Shown: positions 14,451-22,989, counted from the stretch's first letter. The stretch: DNA of 31,809 nucleotides from CAZUGH01 sp964619785 (GCA_964619785.1 CAZUGH010000018.1:1-31809), one strand, 5' to 3'. The notes: generated by a model not told the origin, from the sequence alone. Numbers and translations are program-made.

Positions 14451-16676
14451 ATGAGACAGATTGAGATATTAGCACCAGCAGGATCGATGGAAGCACTACA
14501 GTCAGCAATCTATGCAGGAGCAGATGCAGTATACTTAGGCGGAAGCCGCTTTGGTGCAAGAGCCTATGCTGATAATCTAGATACGCAGCGGATGAAAGAG
14601 GCAATCGCTTTTGCACATCTGTATGAGCGCAAGATATATCTAACGACGAATACGCTGCTGACAGATCAGGAATTTCCTGAACTTTATGAGATGGTAGCTC
14701 CACTGTATGAGAGTGGACTAGATGCTTGTATTGTTCAGGATTTGGGCGTTATGGATTATCTTCATCAGCATTTTCCCGAGATGGATTTACATGCTAGTAC
14801 ACAGATGACGTTGCAAAGTGGTCGGAGTGCAAATATACTAAAGCCATTAGGTGTGACACGTTTTGTACCATCTCGCGAATTGTCCATTCAGGAGATTGCA
14901 CAGTGTCACAAGGATACGGACCTCGAGATTGAAGTCTTTGTTCATGGGGCACTCTGTTATTGTTACTCAGGCCAATGCTTGATGAGCAGTATGATAGGCG
15001 GACGAAGTGGTAATCGGGGCATGTGTGCACAACCATGTCGTTTGCCTTACACCTGTGAGGGCAAGATGGGTTATTGGCTTAGCCCGAAGGATGTATGTAC
15101 ACTAGATAAAATACCGGAACTAGTCGATGCGGGCATTGATTCTTTCAAGATTGAAGGCCGCATGAAGAAAAAAGAGTATGCAGCATTAACTGCATTATTG
15201 TATAGAGAATATGTAGATTTTTATCAGCGAGAGGGTAGAGAGGCATTTTCCCGTGAGGTTCAGAAGCCAGAGGGTGGGCTAAATCGCGATATTGTAAAGC
15301 TGATGGACCTATTTAACCGAGGTGGATTCTGTGGTGGCTATCTATTTGAACAGGACAAGAAAGATATCATGTATCCTAAGAAAAATGGACACTTTGGCGT
15401 AAGCGTTGGGACTATCTGTCGAACAAGTAAGAATCGTGTGGCATTTCAGATAGAACGTGATATTGCATATCAAGATGTGCTTGAAATTCGTGATGAAAAT
15501 GAGGAATCACGATATGAGTATACGGTCAAAGATGGTGGCAGTGCGGGTCAGATTCAAGAGACGAATACGTTACCAGGTAGTGGTATTCATATTGGAGATA
15601 CGGTTTATCGTCGTAGGAATAATCAGTTGCTTGATGAGATTGCGGCATTCCCGGTACCGAAAGTGGAATTGACAGGGAGTTTCTACGGCCGTAAAGGACA
15701 AGAAGCTATGTTTAGCGTTGCGGGCAAGGGTACTCGCATCACGGTGAATGGTGAGGTGATGAGCAAGGCGCAGAATCGCCCGGTATTAGCAGAGGATATT
15801 TGTAAGAGGATGAAACGAACCGGCGAGACAGAATTTGTCTTTACGGAACTGAGTGTCGATATGACAGATGATTTGTTTATTCCGATGGGGCAGTTGAATC
15901 AGTTACGACGAGATGGGATTGAAGCTTGGAAAGAGGCATATTTGTCGCAGTTTTATCGTGAAGCGAAGAAGCCTTTGGAGGAATTGCCTCATGAGAGTGA
16001 TAATCTTGGAATCGTTGTTACGATATGTAATGAGGAACAGCTTGAGGAGGCACTTTCTTTTGACAAAATTAGCTGTTATCATCTAAATCTGGCCAATTAT
16101 GCGAAGAAGGATTGGGAGCGTTTGATTCATCGTATAACAAAGGCTGGTAAGCGTGTTATCATTAGTTTTCCATTTTGCATGCCAGAGAATTGGACTTTTA
16201 CATGCCATGATTCTATTGACTATCTGATTAATTCATGGGAGATGCTCGCTTATGTGAGAACTTTTAAACTTCCAGGAAAATGCTATCTAGACTCAAATAT
16301 GTATGTAGTGAATCAGCATGCTTGGAAGACTTATCAGAAGCTGTACAAGATGGACGGATTTACGTGTCACCAGGACGCAAGTATACCTGTCTATGAAGGC
16401 GGAATGAGAATTGTTTATGGTAGAATCCCTATGATGATTACGAAGGGCTGCTTGAACCGCACGTTAGGTATGTGTAACGGGAAAATGGAACCGAAGAAGA
16501 TTCAAAATCCGAAAAAAGATGAATTTTTAGTGGTGAATCATTGCGATTATTGTTACAATATGGTATATACTTCAGAACCAGTGAGAGAGCGAAATATTAC
16601 ACAGAATATGCGATTTGTATTTACAACTGAGACAAGGGAAGAAGTAGGAAAGGTTTTGAGAGAATGGAAACTTTGA
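14451..16676 (+). CDS. U32 family peptidase / RlhA-like protein with C-terminal extension
   Basis: 741-residue long-form U32 protein. The N-terminal TIM-barrel part starts IEILAPAGSMEALQSAIYAG and has the family signature EVFVHGALCYCYSGQCLMSS followed by GNRGMCAQPCRLPY, around residues 160-198; these cysteines are likely metal or Fe-S ligands, as proposed for the rRNA hydroxylase RlhA. Despite the name, some U32 proteins modify RNA rather than cut protein. The remainder contains the DUF3656-type linker and a final segment with further cysteines (GCLNRTLGMCNGK, NHCDYCYN). ATG 14451 is preferred to 14445 by spacing from GAGG. Its end overlaps the SEDS gene by 13 bases. Confidence 0.88.
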   Translation: MRQIEILAPAGSMEALQSAIYAGADAVYLGGSRFGARAYADNLDTQRMKEAIAFAHLYERKIYLTTNTLLTDQEFPELYEMVAPLYESGLDACIVQDLGVMDYLHQHFPEMDLHASTQMTLQSGRSANILKPLGVTRFVPSRELSIQEIAQCHKDTDLEIEVFVHGALCYCYSGQCLMSSMIGGRSGNRGMCAQPCRLPYTCEGKMGYWLSPKDVCTLDKIPELVDAGIDSFKIEGRMKKKEYAALTALLYREYVDFYQREGREAFSREVQKPEGGLNRDIVKLMDLFNRGGFCGGYLFEQDKKDIMYPKKNGHFGVSVGTICRTSKNRVAFQIERDIAYQDVLEIRDENEESRYEYTVKDGGSAGQIQETNTLPGSGIHIGDTVYRRRNNQLLDEIAAFPVPKVELTGSFYGRKGQEAMFSVAGKGTRITVNGEVMSKAQNRPVLAEDICKRMKRTGETEFVFTELSVDMTDDLFIPMGQLNQLRRDGIEAWKEAYLSQFYREAKKPLEELPHESDNLGIVVTICNEEQLEEALSFDKISCYHLNLANYAKKDWERLIHRITKAGKRVIISFPFCMPENWTFTCHDSIDYLINSWEMLAYVRTFKLPGKCYLDSNMYVVNQHAWKTYQKLYKMDGFTCHQDASIPVYEGGMRIVYGRIPMMITKGCLNRTLGMCNGKMEPKKIQNPKKDEFLVVNHCDYCYNMVYTSEPVRERNITQNMRFVFTTETREEVGKVLREWKL

Positions 16677-18061
16677 TTGTACAACTGTCACGATATATTA
16701 TTATTGTGCTTTTTGTTATGTATACGTTTTATTGTTTTCGAGCATTTGCCAGCAAGAATAAGAAAAGACAAAACCAAGTATTTCGTGCCCAGAGGATACT
16801 AACCTTATTACTTCATTTGGTGTGTTCATCAATCCTTATGCTAGAATATCAGAGTATGAAGGTTTTGATGATGTATGGACTTGAAGTGGCGTTCTATCTG
16901 GTTTTTATCAAGTTATATGAAACTTTTTATAAAGGATTATCCAAACTAGTATTGAACAATATGTTGTTATGTATGTTGATTGGGTTTATCATGCTTGGGC
17001 GTCTATCCTATAATTATGCATTTCGTCAGTTCTGTATGGCGGCATGTGGGATGGCAGTATGTTTGCTCGTTCCTATGATTATTCATAAGCTGAGCGGGTT
17101 TTTAGAGCGCCTCGGATGGCAGTATGCGATAGCAGGAATCTTGCTGCTGCTTTTGGTATTTGTGATTGGTGTATCAAAGTATGGAGCGAGAAACTGGATT
17201 CGTATTGGCGGTGTGGAAGTACAGCCTTCTGAATTTGTCAAGATTATTTATGTGTTTTGTATTGCGGCCTTGTTATCTAAATGCAAGGACTTTAAGCATG
17301 TAGCTATCGTTACAGCGGTGGCAGCGGCACATGTTGTTATACTTGTAGCAGAGAAGGATTTAGGTGGTGCACTGATTTATTTTATTACGTATCTAATGAT
17401 TCTCTTCGTAGCGACAGGTAAAATTGTATATCTTGGACTTGGTCTTTTTGGCGGAGCAGGAGCAGCTACGGTTGCATATAAGATATTTGCGCATGTTCGT
17501 GTCCGGGTTTTGGCATGGCAAGATCCCTGGAGCCGCATAGATACAGAAGGATATCAGGTGACACAGTCACTATTTGCTATTGGAACAGGTAGCTGGTTTG
17601 GTATGGGATTATGTCAGGGACTCCCGAGCAATGTTCCGGTTGTAGAGAGCGACTTTATCTTCTCGGCAATTGGAGAGGAATTGGGTGCTATTTTTGCAAT
17701 TTGTCTTATTCTCGTTTACTTGAGTAGTTATATCATGTTTGTCAATATTGCAATGAAGATGAAGAGTGAATTTTATAAATTAACAGCCTTTGGTCTAAGT
17801 GTTGTGTTTATTTTCCAGGTGCTTTTATGCATCGGAGGAGCAACGAAGTTTATTCCATCGACAGGGGTGACACTTCTTCTGATTAGTTATGGTGGAAGCT
17901 CGATTATTTCTACGATTATTGTGTTTAGTATTATACAAGGAATGTATGTACTGAATGGAAAAGAGGAGAATCAGATTGAACAAGAAGAACAAGAAAAATC
18001 AGAAATTACAACAAAAAGAAGAAAAACAACAAAGAAGAAAAAGCAAAAAAACGAATCGTGA
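16664..18061 (+). CDS. FtsW/RodA/SpoVE (SEDS) peptidoglycan polymerase
   Basis: 465-residue polytopic membrane protein of the SEDS family, glycosyltransferases that polymerise lipid II. About ten hydrophobic segments. Conserved stretches include GARNWIRIGGVEVQPSEFVKI, EKDLGGALIYF with the conserved Asp, GYQVTQSLFAIGTGSWFGMG, ESDFIFSAIGEELG, and TGVTLLLISYGGSS near the end. The C-terminus is a charged tail, Gln/Glu-rich then Lys-rich, encoded by DNA that also encodes the N-terminus of the next gene in another frame. Pairing with a PBP suggests a RodA-PbpA type module, but FtsW or SpoVE roles cannot be separated from sequence alone. Confidence 0.92.
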   Translation: METLIVQLSRYIIIVLFVMYTFYCFRAFASKNKKRQNQVFRAQRILTLLLHLVCSSILMLEYQSMKVLMMYGLEVAFYLVFIKLYETFYKGLSKLVLNNMLLCMLIGFIMLGRLSYNYAFRQFCMAACGMAVCLLVPMIIHKLSGFLERLGWQYAIAGILLLLLVFVIGVSKYGARNWIRIGGVEVQPSEFVKIIYVFCIAALLSKCKDFKHVAIVTAVAAAHVVILVAEKDLGGALIYFITYLMILFVATGKIVYLGLGLFGGAGAATVAYKIFAHVRVRVLAWQDPWSRIDTEGYQVTQSLFAIGTGSWFGMGLCQGLPSNVPVVESDFIFSAIGEELGAIFAICLILVYLSSYIMFVNIAMKMKSEFYKLTAFGLSVVFIFQVLLCIGGATKFIPSTGVTLLLISYGGSSIISTIIVFSIIQGMYVLNGKEENQIEQEEQEKSEITTKRRKTTKKKKQKNES

Positions 18062-19445
18062 GATGGCCATCGTTACGTATATCTTCTTTGGACTTTTCCT
18101 TGTTATGATTGGATATATTGGAAAATTTCTTTTGGGAGATACGAATGCTTTGCTAAATAATCAGTATAATAAGAGACAAGAACTTCTTGCTCAGACGATT
18201 ACGAAGGGAAGTATTTTGTCTGCGAATGGTAAAGTGCTTGCGAAGACGGAGACAGATGAAGATGGTAATGAGACGCGAAGCTATCCATACGGCAGCGTAT
18301 TTGCGCATGTAGTTGGACGTTCGGTCAAAGGAAAGACGGGGTTAGAGGCTTCTGAAAGTTATACGATGCTGACGACCAACGTAAATCCACTATATGGCAT
18401 GATTAATCAGTTTAAGGGTGAGAAAAATCCTGGTAATAATGTGGTTACAACATTAAATGAAAAATTGCAAAAGACTGCCTATCAAGCAATGGGCAATCAA
18501 AAAGGTGCCGTTGTCGTGATGGAGCCGGATACAGGTAAAATTCTCACCATGGTATCGACGCCGTCGTATGATCCCAATACGGTGAGTGAAAATTGGAACA
18601 GACTAACGAATGGTAGTAGTCAGGATTCTGCTTTATATAACCGTGCGACACAGGGGCTTTATCCGCCAGGTTCTACTTTCAAATTGGTGATGGCTCTTGA
18701 ATTTATGCGTGAGAATAAAAACAGCTCAGATTATCGTTATCAATGTACCGGAAGGATTGGTACAGGTACAGATATCATCAATTGTTATGGACATAGTGTG
18801 CATGGAACAATGGATTTGACAAGAGCTTTTGCAAAATCATGTAACACCACATTTGCACAGATTGGTACGCTGCTCGATACGAAAGCGTGGAAGAAATTAT
18901 GTGATACGCTGTATTTTAATCGCAATCTTCCGATTGAGTTAGATCAGACGAAGTCGAGTTTTACATTGGCGGCAAACGCAGTGGATGCGATAAAACGACA
19001 GACTGCCATTGGCCAAGGGGATACTCTTGTTACACCACTTCAAAACTTGTTGCTTGTAGCAGCAAGTGAGAATGAAGGTAAGATTATGAAGCCATATGTG
19101 GTTGATCGTATTGAGGACGCCTATGGTAATGTTGTCACTCAGAATTCACCAGCTGTAGCAAGTTCTCCTATTACGAAGAAAGAGGCGAAGAGACTTCAGG
19201 AATTGATGGAAGCAACGGTTTCTCAGGGAACGGCAACGGTATTAAATTATGGAAGTTATCATGCAGGAGGTAAAACAGGTTCAGCAGAATTTAAACTTGG
19301 TTCCTCAGACTCGCATTCCTGGTTTATCGGTTTTGCCAAGAAGGATGGCAAGGAATTAGTTATTAGCGTTATTGTTGAGGGAGCTGGTACAGGAAGTCAA
19401 TATGCAGTGCCAGTTGCCAAGAAAATATTTGACGCATATTGGTAG
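17976..19445 (+). CDS. Penicillin-binding transpeptidase (PbpA/PBP2-like)
   Basis: About 489-residue class B-type PBP that cross-links peptidoglycan beside the SEDS polymerase. A very basic cytoplasmic segment precedes one membrane anchor (VTYIFFGLFLVMIGYIGKFLL), a short pedestal domain, and the transpeptidase with S233-TFK236, S288-CN290 and K433-TG435. The start is uncertain: TTG at 17976 has AGAGGAG 7 bases upstream, whereas ATG 17955 has no such site and ATG 18063 has only a weak one. With TTG the gene overlaps the SEDS gene by 86 bases. The pedestal is short, as in mycobacterial PbpA. Confidence 0.92.
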   Translation: MNKKNKKNQKLQQKEEKQQRRKSKKTNREMAIVTYIFFGLFLVMIGYIGKFLLGDTNALLNNQYNKRQELLAQTITKGSILSANGKVLAKTETDEDGNETRSYPYGSVFAHVVGRSVKGKTGLEASESYTMLTTNVNPLYGMINQFKGEKNPGNNVVTTLNEKLQKTAYQAMGNQKGAVVVMEPDTGKILTMVSTPSYDPNTVSENWNRLTNGSSQDSALYNRATQGLYPPGSTFKLVMALEFMRENKNSSDYRYQCTGRIGTGTDIINCYGHSVHGTMDLTRAFAKSCNTTFAQIGTLLDTKAWKKLCDTLYFNRNLPIELDQTKSSFTLAANAVDAIKRQTAIGQGDTLVTPLQNLLLVAASENEGKIMKPYVVDRIEDAYGNVVTQNSPAVASSPITKKEAKRLQELMEATVSQGTATVLNYGSYHAGGKTGSAEFKLGSSDSHSWFIGFAKKDGKELVISVIVEGAGTGSQYAVPVAKKIFDAYW

Positions 19446-19452
19446 AAGCATC

Positions 19453-19481
19453 TTGAATGTAAATGGTAAAAGCAGTATAAT
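19453..19481 (+). promoter_or_regulatory. Promoter for the NUDIX gene
   Basis: TTGAAT (19453-19458) and a perfect TATAAT (19476-19481) with a 17-base spacer, just after the PBP stop. Confidence 0.7.
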
Positions 19482-19537
19482 ATGGATAAGACAAAAATGT
19501 ACTATTTGTACGACACACCGGATCAGGAGGTTTTGCA

Positions 19538-19990
19538 ATGATTGAGGAAATAAGCTGTGGCGGTGTGGTTATCTACAGGGGTAAGATTTTGCTGCTTTAC
19601 AAAAACTACCGTAACAAGTACGAGGGATGGGTTTTACCGAAAGGCACAGTAGAAGAAGGCGAAGAGTATAAGGATACAGCTCTACGCGAGGTAAAAGAAG
19701 AATCTGGAGCGACATGTTCGATTATTAAGTATATTGGCAAGAGTCAATATTCATTTAGTGTTGCCCGAGAGACGGTGGCAAAAGATGTTCACTGGTATCT
19801 CATGATGGCAGAGAGCTACTATAGTAAACCACAGCGTGAAGAGTATTTTTTGGATTCAGGGTTTTACAAGTATCATGAGGCATATCATTTGTTGAAGTTT
19901 CCAAATGAACGCGCAATTTTGGAACAGGCATATGATGAGTATTTAGAGTTAAAACATTGTAACTTGTGGGGAAATCGCAAATATTTCTAG
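19538..19990 (+). CDS. NUDIX hydrolase
   Basis: 150-residue NUDIX protein with a complete box: G36-x5-E42-x7-R50-E51-V-K-E54-E55-S-G57, which binds the metal and cleaves nucleoside diphosphates linked to another group. The preceding GWVLPKGTVEEGEE resembles Ap4A or (d)NTP-cleaving members, but the substrate cannot be told from sequence. The ribosome binding site is CAGGAGG. It is a single-gene unit with its own promoter and terminator. Confidence 0.9.
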   Translation: MIEEISCGGVVIYRGKILLLYKNYRNKYEGWVLPKGTVEEGEEYKDTALREVKEESGATCSIIKYIGKSQYSFSVARETVAKDVHWYLMMAESYYSKPQREEYFLDSGFYKYHEAYHLLKFPNERAILEQAYDEYLELKHCNLWGNRKYF

Positions 19991-20020
19991 AAAAAGGTCA
20001 TCCATGAAGGGTGACTTTTT
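19991..20020 (+). terminator. Terminator after the NUDIX gene
   Basis: AGGTCATCC pairs with GGGTGACTT (nine pairs, two G-U) around an ATGAA loop, with A-run and T-run extending the stem. It may also work in reverse, given the A-run on the left. Confidence 0.7.
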
Positions 20021-20053
20021 CTATAAAGGCATGATTGAGAATGGAGGGGTTTT

Positions 20054-21505
20054 ATGCTAGAGAAGATTAATTTAAACAAGAAGATGTCGAAGAAAGAGTA
20101 TGACCAAAAGATGGAGAAGCTTGAGGTGAGATTTGGCGAGTTGCAGAGGGAATGCAAGGAGCTTGGCATACCAACGATGATTCTTTTTGAAGGCTTTAGT
20201 GCCGCAGGCAAAGGAACTTTGATTAATGGATTGATTCAGGCTCTTGATCCAAGAGGATTTCAGGTTTTCACAACGGGAAAGGCGACACCCGAAGATGAGA
20301 TGCATCCGTACTTCTGGCGTTTTTTTACGAAGACTCCAGCAAAAGGAAGAATGCATCTATTTGACCGAAGCTGGTATCAAGGCGTTGTGATGGAAGATAT
20401 GGTGAGCAGTGATGAGATTAACCAATTTGAGAAGCAGTTTACAGACGATGGTAATCTGCTGATTAAATTTTTCCTATGTATTGATAAGAAAGAGCAGAAA
20501 AAACGTTTTGAGGTACTTGAAGCCAATAAAGATACTTCATGGCGAGTGAATAAGAAGGATTGGAAGCAAAATAAAGAATTTGATAAATGGCTGACCAAAT
20601 TTGATCAAGTGTTGATTCGCACGGACACGCCAAATGCACCATGGACAGTTGTTGAGGCAAATGATAAGGAATATGCCTCGTGTAAAATTCTTAGCACAAC
20701 AGTAGCTCGGATGGAAGCGGCTGTAGCGGAGAAAAAATGCGAGAAAGCAGTAGATGGCTTTTTCTCAGATGTTATACCAGAGGGCTTTGAAAATGGTGTC
20801 CTACAGGGGATTGACTTATCTGTTTCGCTGACACCAGAGGAGTACAAGAAAAAGCGTAAGGATTTACAGGGCAGATTGGCTATCTTACACAACAAGATGT
20901 TTCAGAAGAGAATCCCGGTAGTGCTGGCTTTTGAAGGCTGGGATGCAGGTGGTAAAGGTGGGGCAATCCGCCGAATTACACAGTGTATTGACCCACGAGG
21001 TTACGAGGTGGTTCCAGTAGCTTCGCCCAATGACATCGAGAAAGCACATCATTATCTATGGCGTTTCTGGGAGAAGATGCCGAAAGCAGGTCATATGGCT
21101 ATCTTTGACCGAACCTGGTATGGAAGAGTACTTGTAGAGAGAATTGAAGGCTTTGCTACGGAAAATGAGTGGAAGCGCGCTTACAAAGAGATTAATAATA
21201 TGGAAGAGCATATTGCTAAATCGGGTTGTGTTGTCTTGAAATTCTGGATGCACATTGATAAGGCTGAGCAAGAGAAGCGTTTTAAATTGCGCCAAGAGAC
21301 CCCAGAGAAGCAGTGGAAAATTACAGATGAGGATTGGCGTAATCGAGAAAAATGGGATGAGTATGAGAAAGCAGTAGATGAAATGATAGTTCGTACCTCG
21401 ACTGAGTATGCTCCATGGATTGTTGTGGAGGCTAATTCGAAATTATATGCGAGAATCAAAGTGCTAGAAACCGTTGTAGAAACATTAGAAAAGGTACTTG
21501 GATAA
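20054..21505 (+). CDS. pap: Polyphosphate:AMP phosphotransferase (two PPK2 domains)
   Basis: 483-residue protein made of two PPK2 kinase domains in tandem. Domain 1 has Walker A EGFSAAGKGTL (46-56) and lid/Walker B FDRSWYQGVVMEDM; domain 2 has EGWDAGGKGGAIRR (from about 294) and FDRTWYGRVLVERIEGF. Two-domain PPK2 enzymes (PAP, class II) typically use polyphosphate to phosphorylate AMP to ADP. Both domains keep GKG and DR-W motifs here; in known PAPs the C-terminal half is the more active. The ribosome binding site is GGAGGGG. No polyphosphate kinase 1 is in the window. The gene stands alone after a terminator. Confidence 0.9.
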   Translation: MLEKINLNKKMSKKEYDQKMEKLEVRFGELQRECKELGIPTMILFEGFSAAGKGTLINGLIQALDPRGFQVFTTGKATPEDEMHPYFWRFFTKTPAKGRMHLFDRSWYQGVVMEDMVSSDEINQFEKQFTDDGNLLIKFFLCIDKKEQKKRFEVLEANKDTSWRVNKKDWKQNKEFDKWLTKFDQVLIRTDTPNAPWTVVEANDKEYASCKILSTTVARMEAAVAEKKCEKAVDGFFSDVIPEGFENGVLQGIDLSVSLTPEEYKKKRKDLQGRLAILHNKMFQKRIPVVLAFEGWDAGGKGGAIRRITQCIDPRGYEVVPVASPNDIEKAHHYLWRFWEKMPKAGHMAIFDRTWYGRVLVERIEGFATENEWKRAYKEINNMEEHIAKSGCVVLKFWMHIDKAEQEKRFKLRQETPEKQWKITDEDWRNREKWDEYEKAVDEMIVRTSTEYAPWIVVEANSKLYARIKVLETVVETLEKVLG

Positions 21506-21532
21506 AAGGTGATAAATGGATACAAGATTTTG

Positions 21533-21562
21533 TTGACAAAATGAATCAGTTTATGCTATTAT
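21533..21562 (+). promoter_or_regulatory. tRNA-Leu promoter
   Basis: Perfect TTGACA (21533-21538) and TATTAT (21557-21562) with an 18-base spacer, placing the start of transcription about 15 bases before the tRNA. Confidence 0.7.
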
Positions 21563-21584
21563 AGTCTAGCGTCAAAAAAGCAAT

Positions 21585-21668
21585 GCGGATATGGCGGAAT
21601 TGGCAGACGCACAAGACTCAAAATCTTGCGGTGGTGACATCGTGTGGGTTCAAGTCCCACTATCCGCA
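21585..21668 (+). tRNA. tRNA-Leu, anticodon CAA
   Basis: 84-base tRNA. The acceptor stem pairs GCGGATA (21585-21591) with TATCCGC (21661-21667), with discriminator A at 21668. The anticodon stem CAAGA/TCTTG encloses CTCAAAA, giving anticodon CAA, which reads UUG. The long variable arm typical of Leu tRNA and the GGTTCAAGTCC T-arm are present. CCA is not encoded. It is flanked by its own promoter and a strong terminator. Confidence 0.96.
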
Positions 21669-21676
21669 TTATTAGC

Positions 21677-21720
21677 AAAAAGCATAGACTGAAGAACACT
21701 CTTTGGTCTATGCTTTTTTT
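21677..21720 (+). terminator. Terminator after tRNA-Leu
   Basis: AAAAAGCATAGAC (21677-21689) pairs with GTCTATGCTTTTT, ending in seven T (21714-21720). A 13-bp stem with no mismatch. Confidence 0.88.
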
Positions 21721-21753
21721 CTGTATATATGTCGATATTTGATGAAATGTTGA

Positions 21754-21782
21754 TTGACAATTACTGTTAAGAAGTATAAACT
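21754..21782 (+). promoter_or_regulatory. Promoter for the proline-rich protein gene
   Basis: Perfect TTGACA (21754-21759), followed by TAAACT (21777-21782) at 17 bases or TATAAA (21775-21780) at 15 bases. The predicted leader is about 65-70 bases. Confidence 0.5.
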
Positions 21783-21811
21783 ATCAGTATAAGATTTGAG
21801 AGGGTCAGCAG

Positions 21812-21832
21812 AGTGAATTGTTAACATTCACT
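21812..21832. promoter_or_regulatory. Palindrome in the leader of the proline-rich protein gene
   Basis: AGTGAAT (21812-21818) and ATTCACT (21826-21832) flank TGTTAAC, forming a 21-base operator-like palindrome downstream of the predicted transcription start and 25 bases before the start codon. No T-run follows. It could be a repressor site or an mRNA hairpin near the ribosome binding site. Confidence 0.4.
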
Positions 21833-21857
21833 TAACTAACTATTAGAGGAGGTTGCT

Positions 21858-22853
21858 ATGAAAAAGGAGTTGAGAAGCAAAAGCTATGGCGTGTCGGGGA
21901 CAGTAATTAGCATCATTGGTTTTTTGCTAAGCGCGTTGGCTGGAGCTACCTGTGCATACATCTTTGAGTTTTTCTCATTCGAAGGGTGTCCAGATGAAAC
22001 CAATATCATTTTAGGTGTTATTGTGTTTCTCGTATGCGAATTTGCTGTCATAGTTAAACGGAAGATTATCAGTGGTATACATGATATTCTAGAGGTTGAA
22101 GAAGAGTTAGCAGCAAAGATGGAATTGATATCAGGAGTTGAGGTTATTTCTGATGGTTTAACAGAAGATAAGCCAGAAGAAGTACATACATTGCTTAAGA
22201 ACAAGAGCAATGAACCATTATTTAAAGAGAAGCCTGCGATACCAGTGCCACCAGTTCCGGCAGCTGCACCAGTGCCACCAGTTCAGAAGCCAGTACCACN
22301 NNNNNNNNNNNNNNNNNNNNNNNNNNNNNNNNNNNNNNNNNNNNNNNNNNNNNNNNNNNNNNNNNNNNNNNNNNNNNNNNNNNNNNNNNNNNNNNNNNNA
22401 CCAAAGCAGGAACCAGCTAAGACGGAGATGCCTAAGCGGTCAATCGCAGATCCTGTTGTGCAGAAAGCACCAGAACCAGTGGTATCGCCACTTCGTTCAT
22501 CGGCAGATCCCGTTGTACAGAGAGCACCAGAGCCAGTGGTATCGCCACTTCGCTCATCGGCAGATCCTGTTGTACAGAGAGCACCAGAGCCAGTGGTATC
22601 GCCACTTCGCTCATCGGCAGATCCTGTTGTACAGAGAGCACCAGAACCCGTGGTTGCACCATTACGTTCTGTTGTAGAACCCGTTGTACAGAAGGCACCA
22701 GAGCCAGTTGCTACGCCAGTGATTGAGCCAGTTGCAACACCAGTAGTAGAGCCTGTTGCGCCTACACCAGTTGAACCACCTAAGGCACCAGCACCAGAAC
22801 CTGAAGATGATTTTGTTCTGATGTTTGAAGAAGCAACAGATGACATGTTATAA
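21858..22853 (+). CDS. Membrane-anchored Pro/Val/Glu-rich repeat protein (contains assembly gap)
   Basis: Not recognised as a known family. Two N-terminal membrane segments (VISIIGFLLSALAGATCAYIF and IILGVIVFLVCEFAVIV) lead to a short charged region (to about residue 120) and then a long Pro-rich tract. After the gap come four to five copies of a 19-residue unit of the type SSADPVVQRAPEPVVSPLR, then PVATPV-type repeats and a very acidic C-terminus (EPEDDFVLMFEEATDDML). The layout suggests an extended spacer tethered to the membrane that presents an acidic end. The ribosome binding site is AGAGGAGG. The run of 100 N means true length and even frame continuity are unknown. It has its own promoter and terminator. 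Confidence 0.7.
   Translation: MKKELRSKSYGVSGTVISIIGFLLSALAGATCAYIFEFFSFEGCPDETNIILGVIVFLVCEFAVIVKRKIISGIHDILEVEEELAAKMELISGVEVISDGLTEDKPEEVHTLLKNKSNEPLFKEKPAIPVPPVPAAAPVPPVQKPVPXXXXXXXXXXXXXXXXXXXXXXXXXXXXXXXXXXPKQEPAKTEMPKRSIADPVVQKAPEPVVSPLRSSADPVVQRAPEPVVSPLRSSADPVVQRAPEPVVSPLRSSADPVVQRAPEPVVAPLRSVVEPVVQKAPEPVATPVIEPVATPVVEPVAPTPVEPPKAPAPEPEDDFVLMFEEATDDML
22300..22399. other. Assembly gap (100 N)
   Basis: Exactly 100 ambiguous bases, the conventional length for a gap of unknown size. It falls in repeat-rich coding DNA, which probably caused the assembly to break. The reading frame continues across it only if the true length leaves remainder one on division by three. Confidence 0.95.
22440..22724 (+). 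repeat. 57-base tandem coding repeats
   Basis: Five units start at 22440, 22497, 22554, 22611 and 22668. Units 2 and 3 differ at a single base, units 1 and 4 at a few, and unit 5 is degenerate. Near identity at the DNA level, including synonymous positions, indicates recent duplication or conversion. Confidence 0.9.
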
Positions 22854-22877
22854 TTAACTGGGATTAACCAGAGATAG

Positions 22878-22912
22878 AAGCACTCTTTTTCGGAAGAGTG
22901 CTTTTATTTTTC
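22878..22912 (+). terminator. Terminator before polA
   Basis: AAGCACTCTT (22878-22887) pairs perfectly with AAGAGTGCTT (22894-22903) around TTTCGG, followed by TTATTTTT. Confidence 0.88.
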
Positions 22913-22921
22913 CATGAAATT

Positions 22922-22930
22922 TGGTATGAT
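22922..22930 (+). promoter_or_regulatory. Possible polA promoter (extended -10)
   Basis: TGG followed by TATGAT (22925-22930) resembles an extended -10. No good -35 box is visible, since that position falls in the preceding terminator. Confidence 0.35.
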
Positions 22931-22989
22931 AGATAGAAGAATGTAATCGATGTATCGGATTGATGCAAAGCGATGATGGAGGACAACAA

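Noticed and set aside
22300..22399. Possible gene fusion or deletion at the N run
   Set aside because: The 100-N length is an assembly convention; nothing biological can be read from it.
22440..22724. Regular repeats that might suggest a CRISPR array
   Set aside because: The period is 57 bases with no unique spacers, and the repeats are in frame in a coding sequence.
22283..22846. Minus-strand Gly/Ser/Thr-rich 187-codon frame
   Set aside because: A mirror of the proline-rich repeats on the other strand that also crosses the N gap; no start signals.
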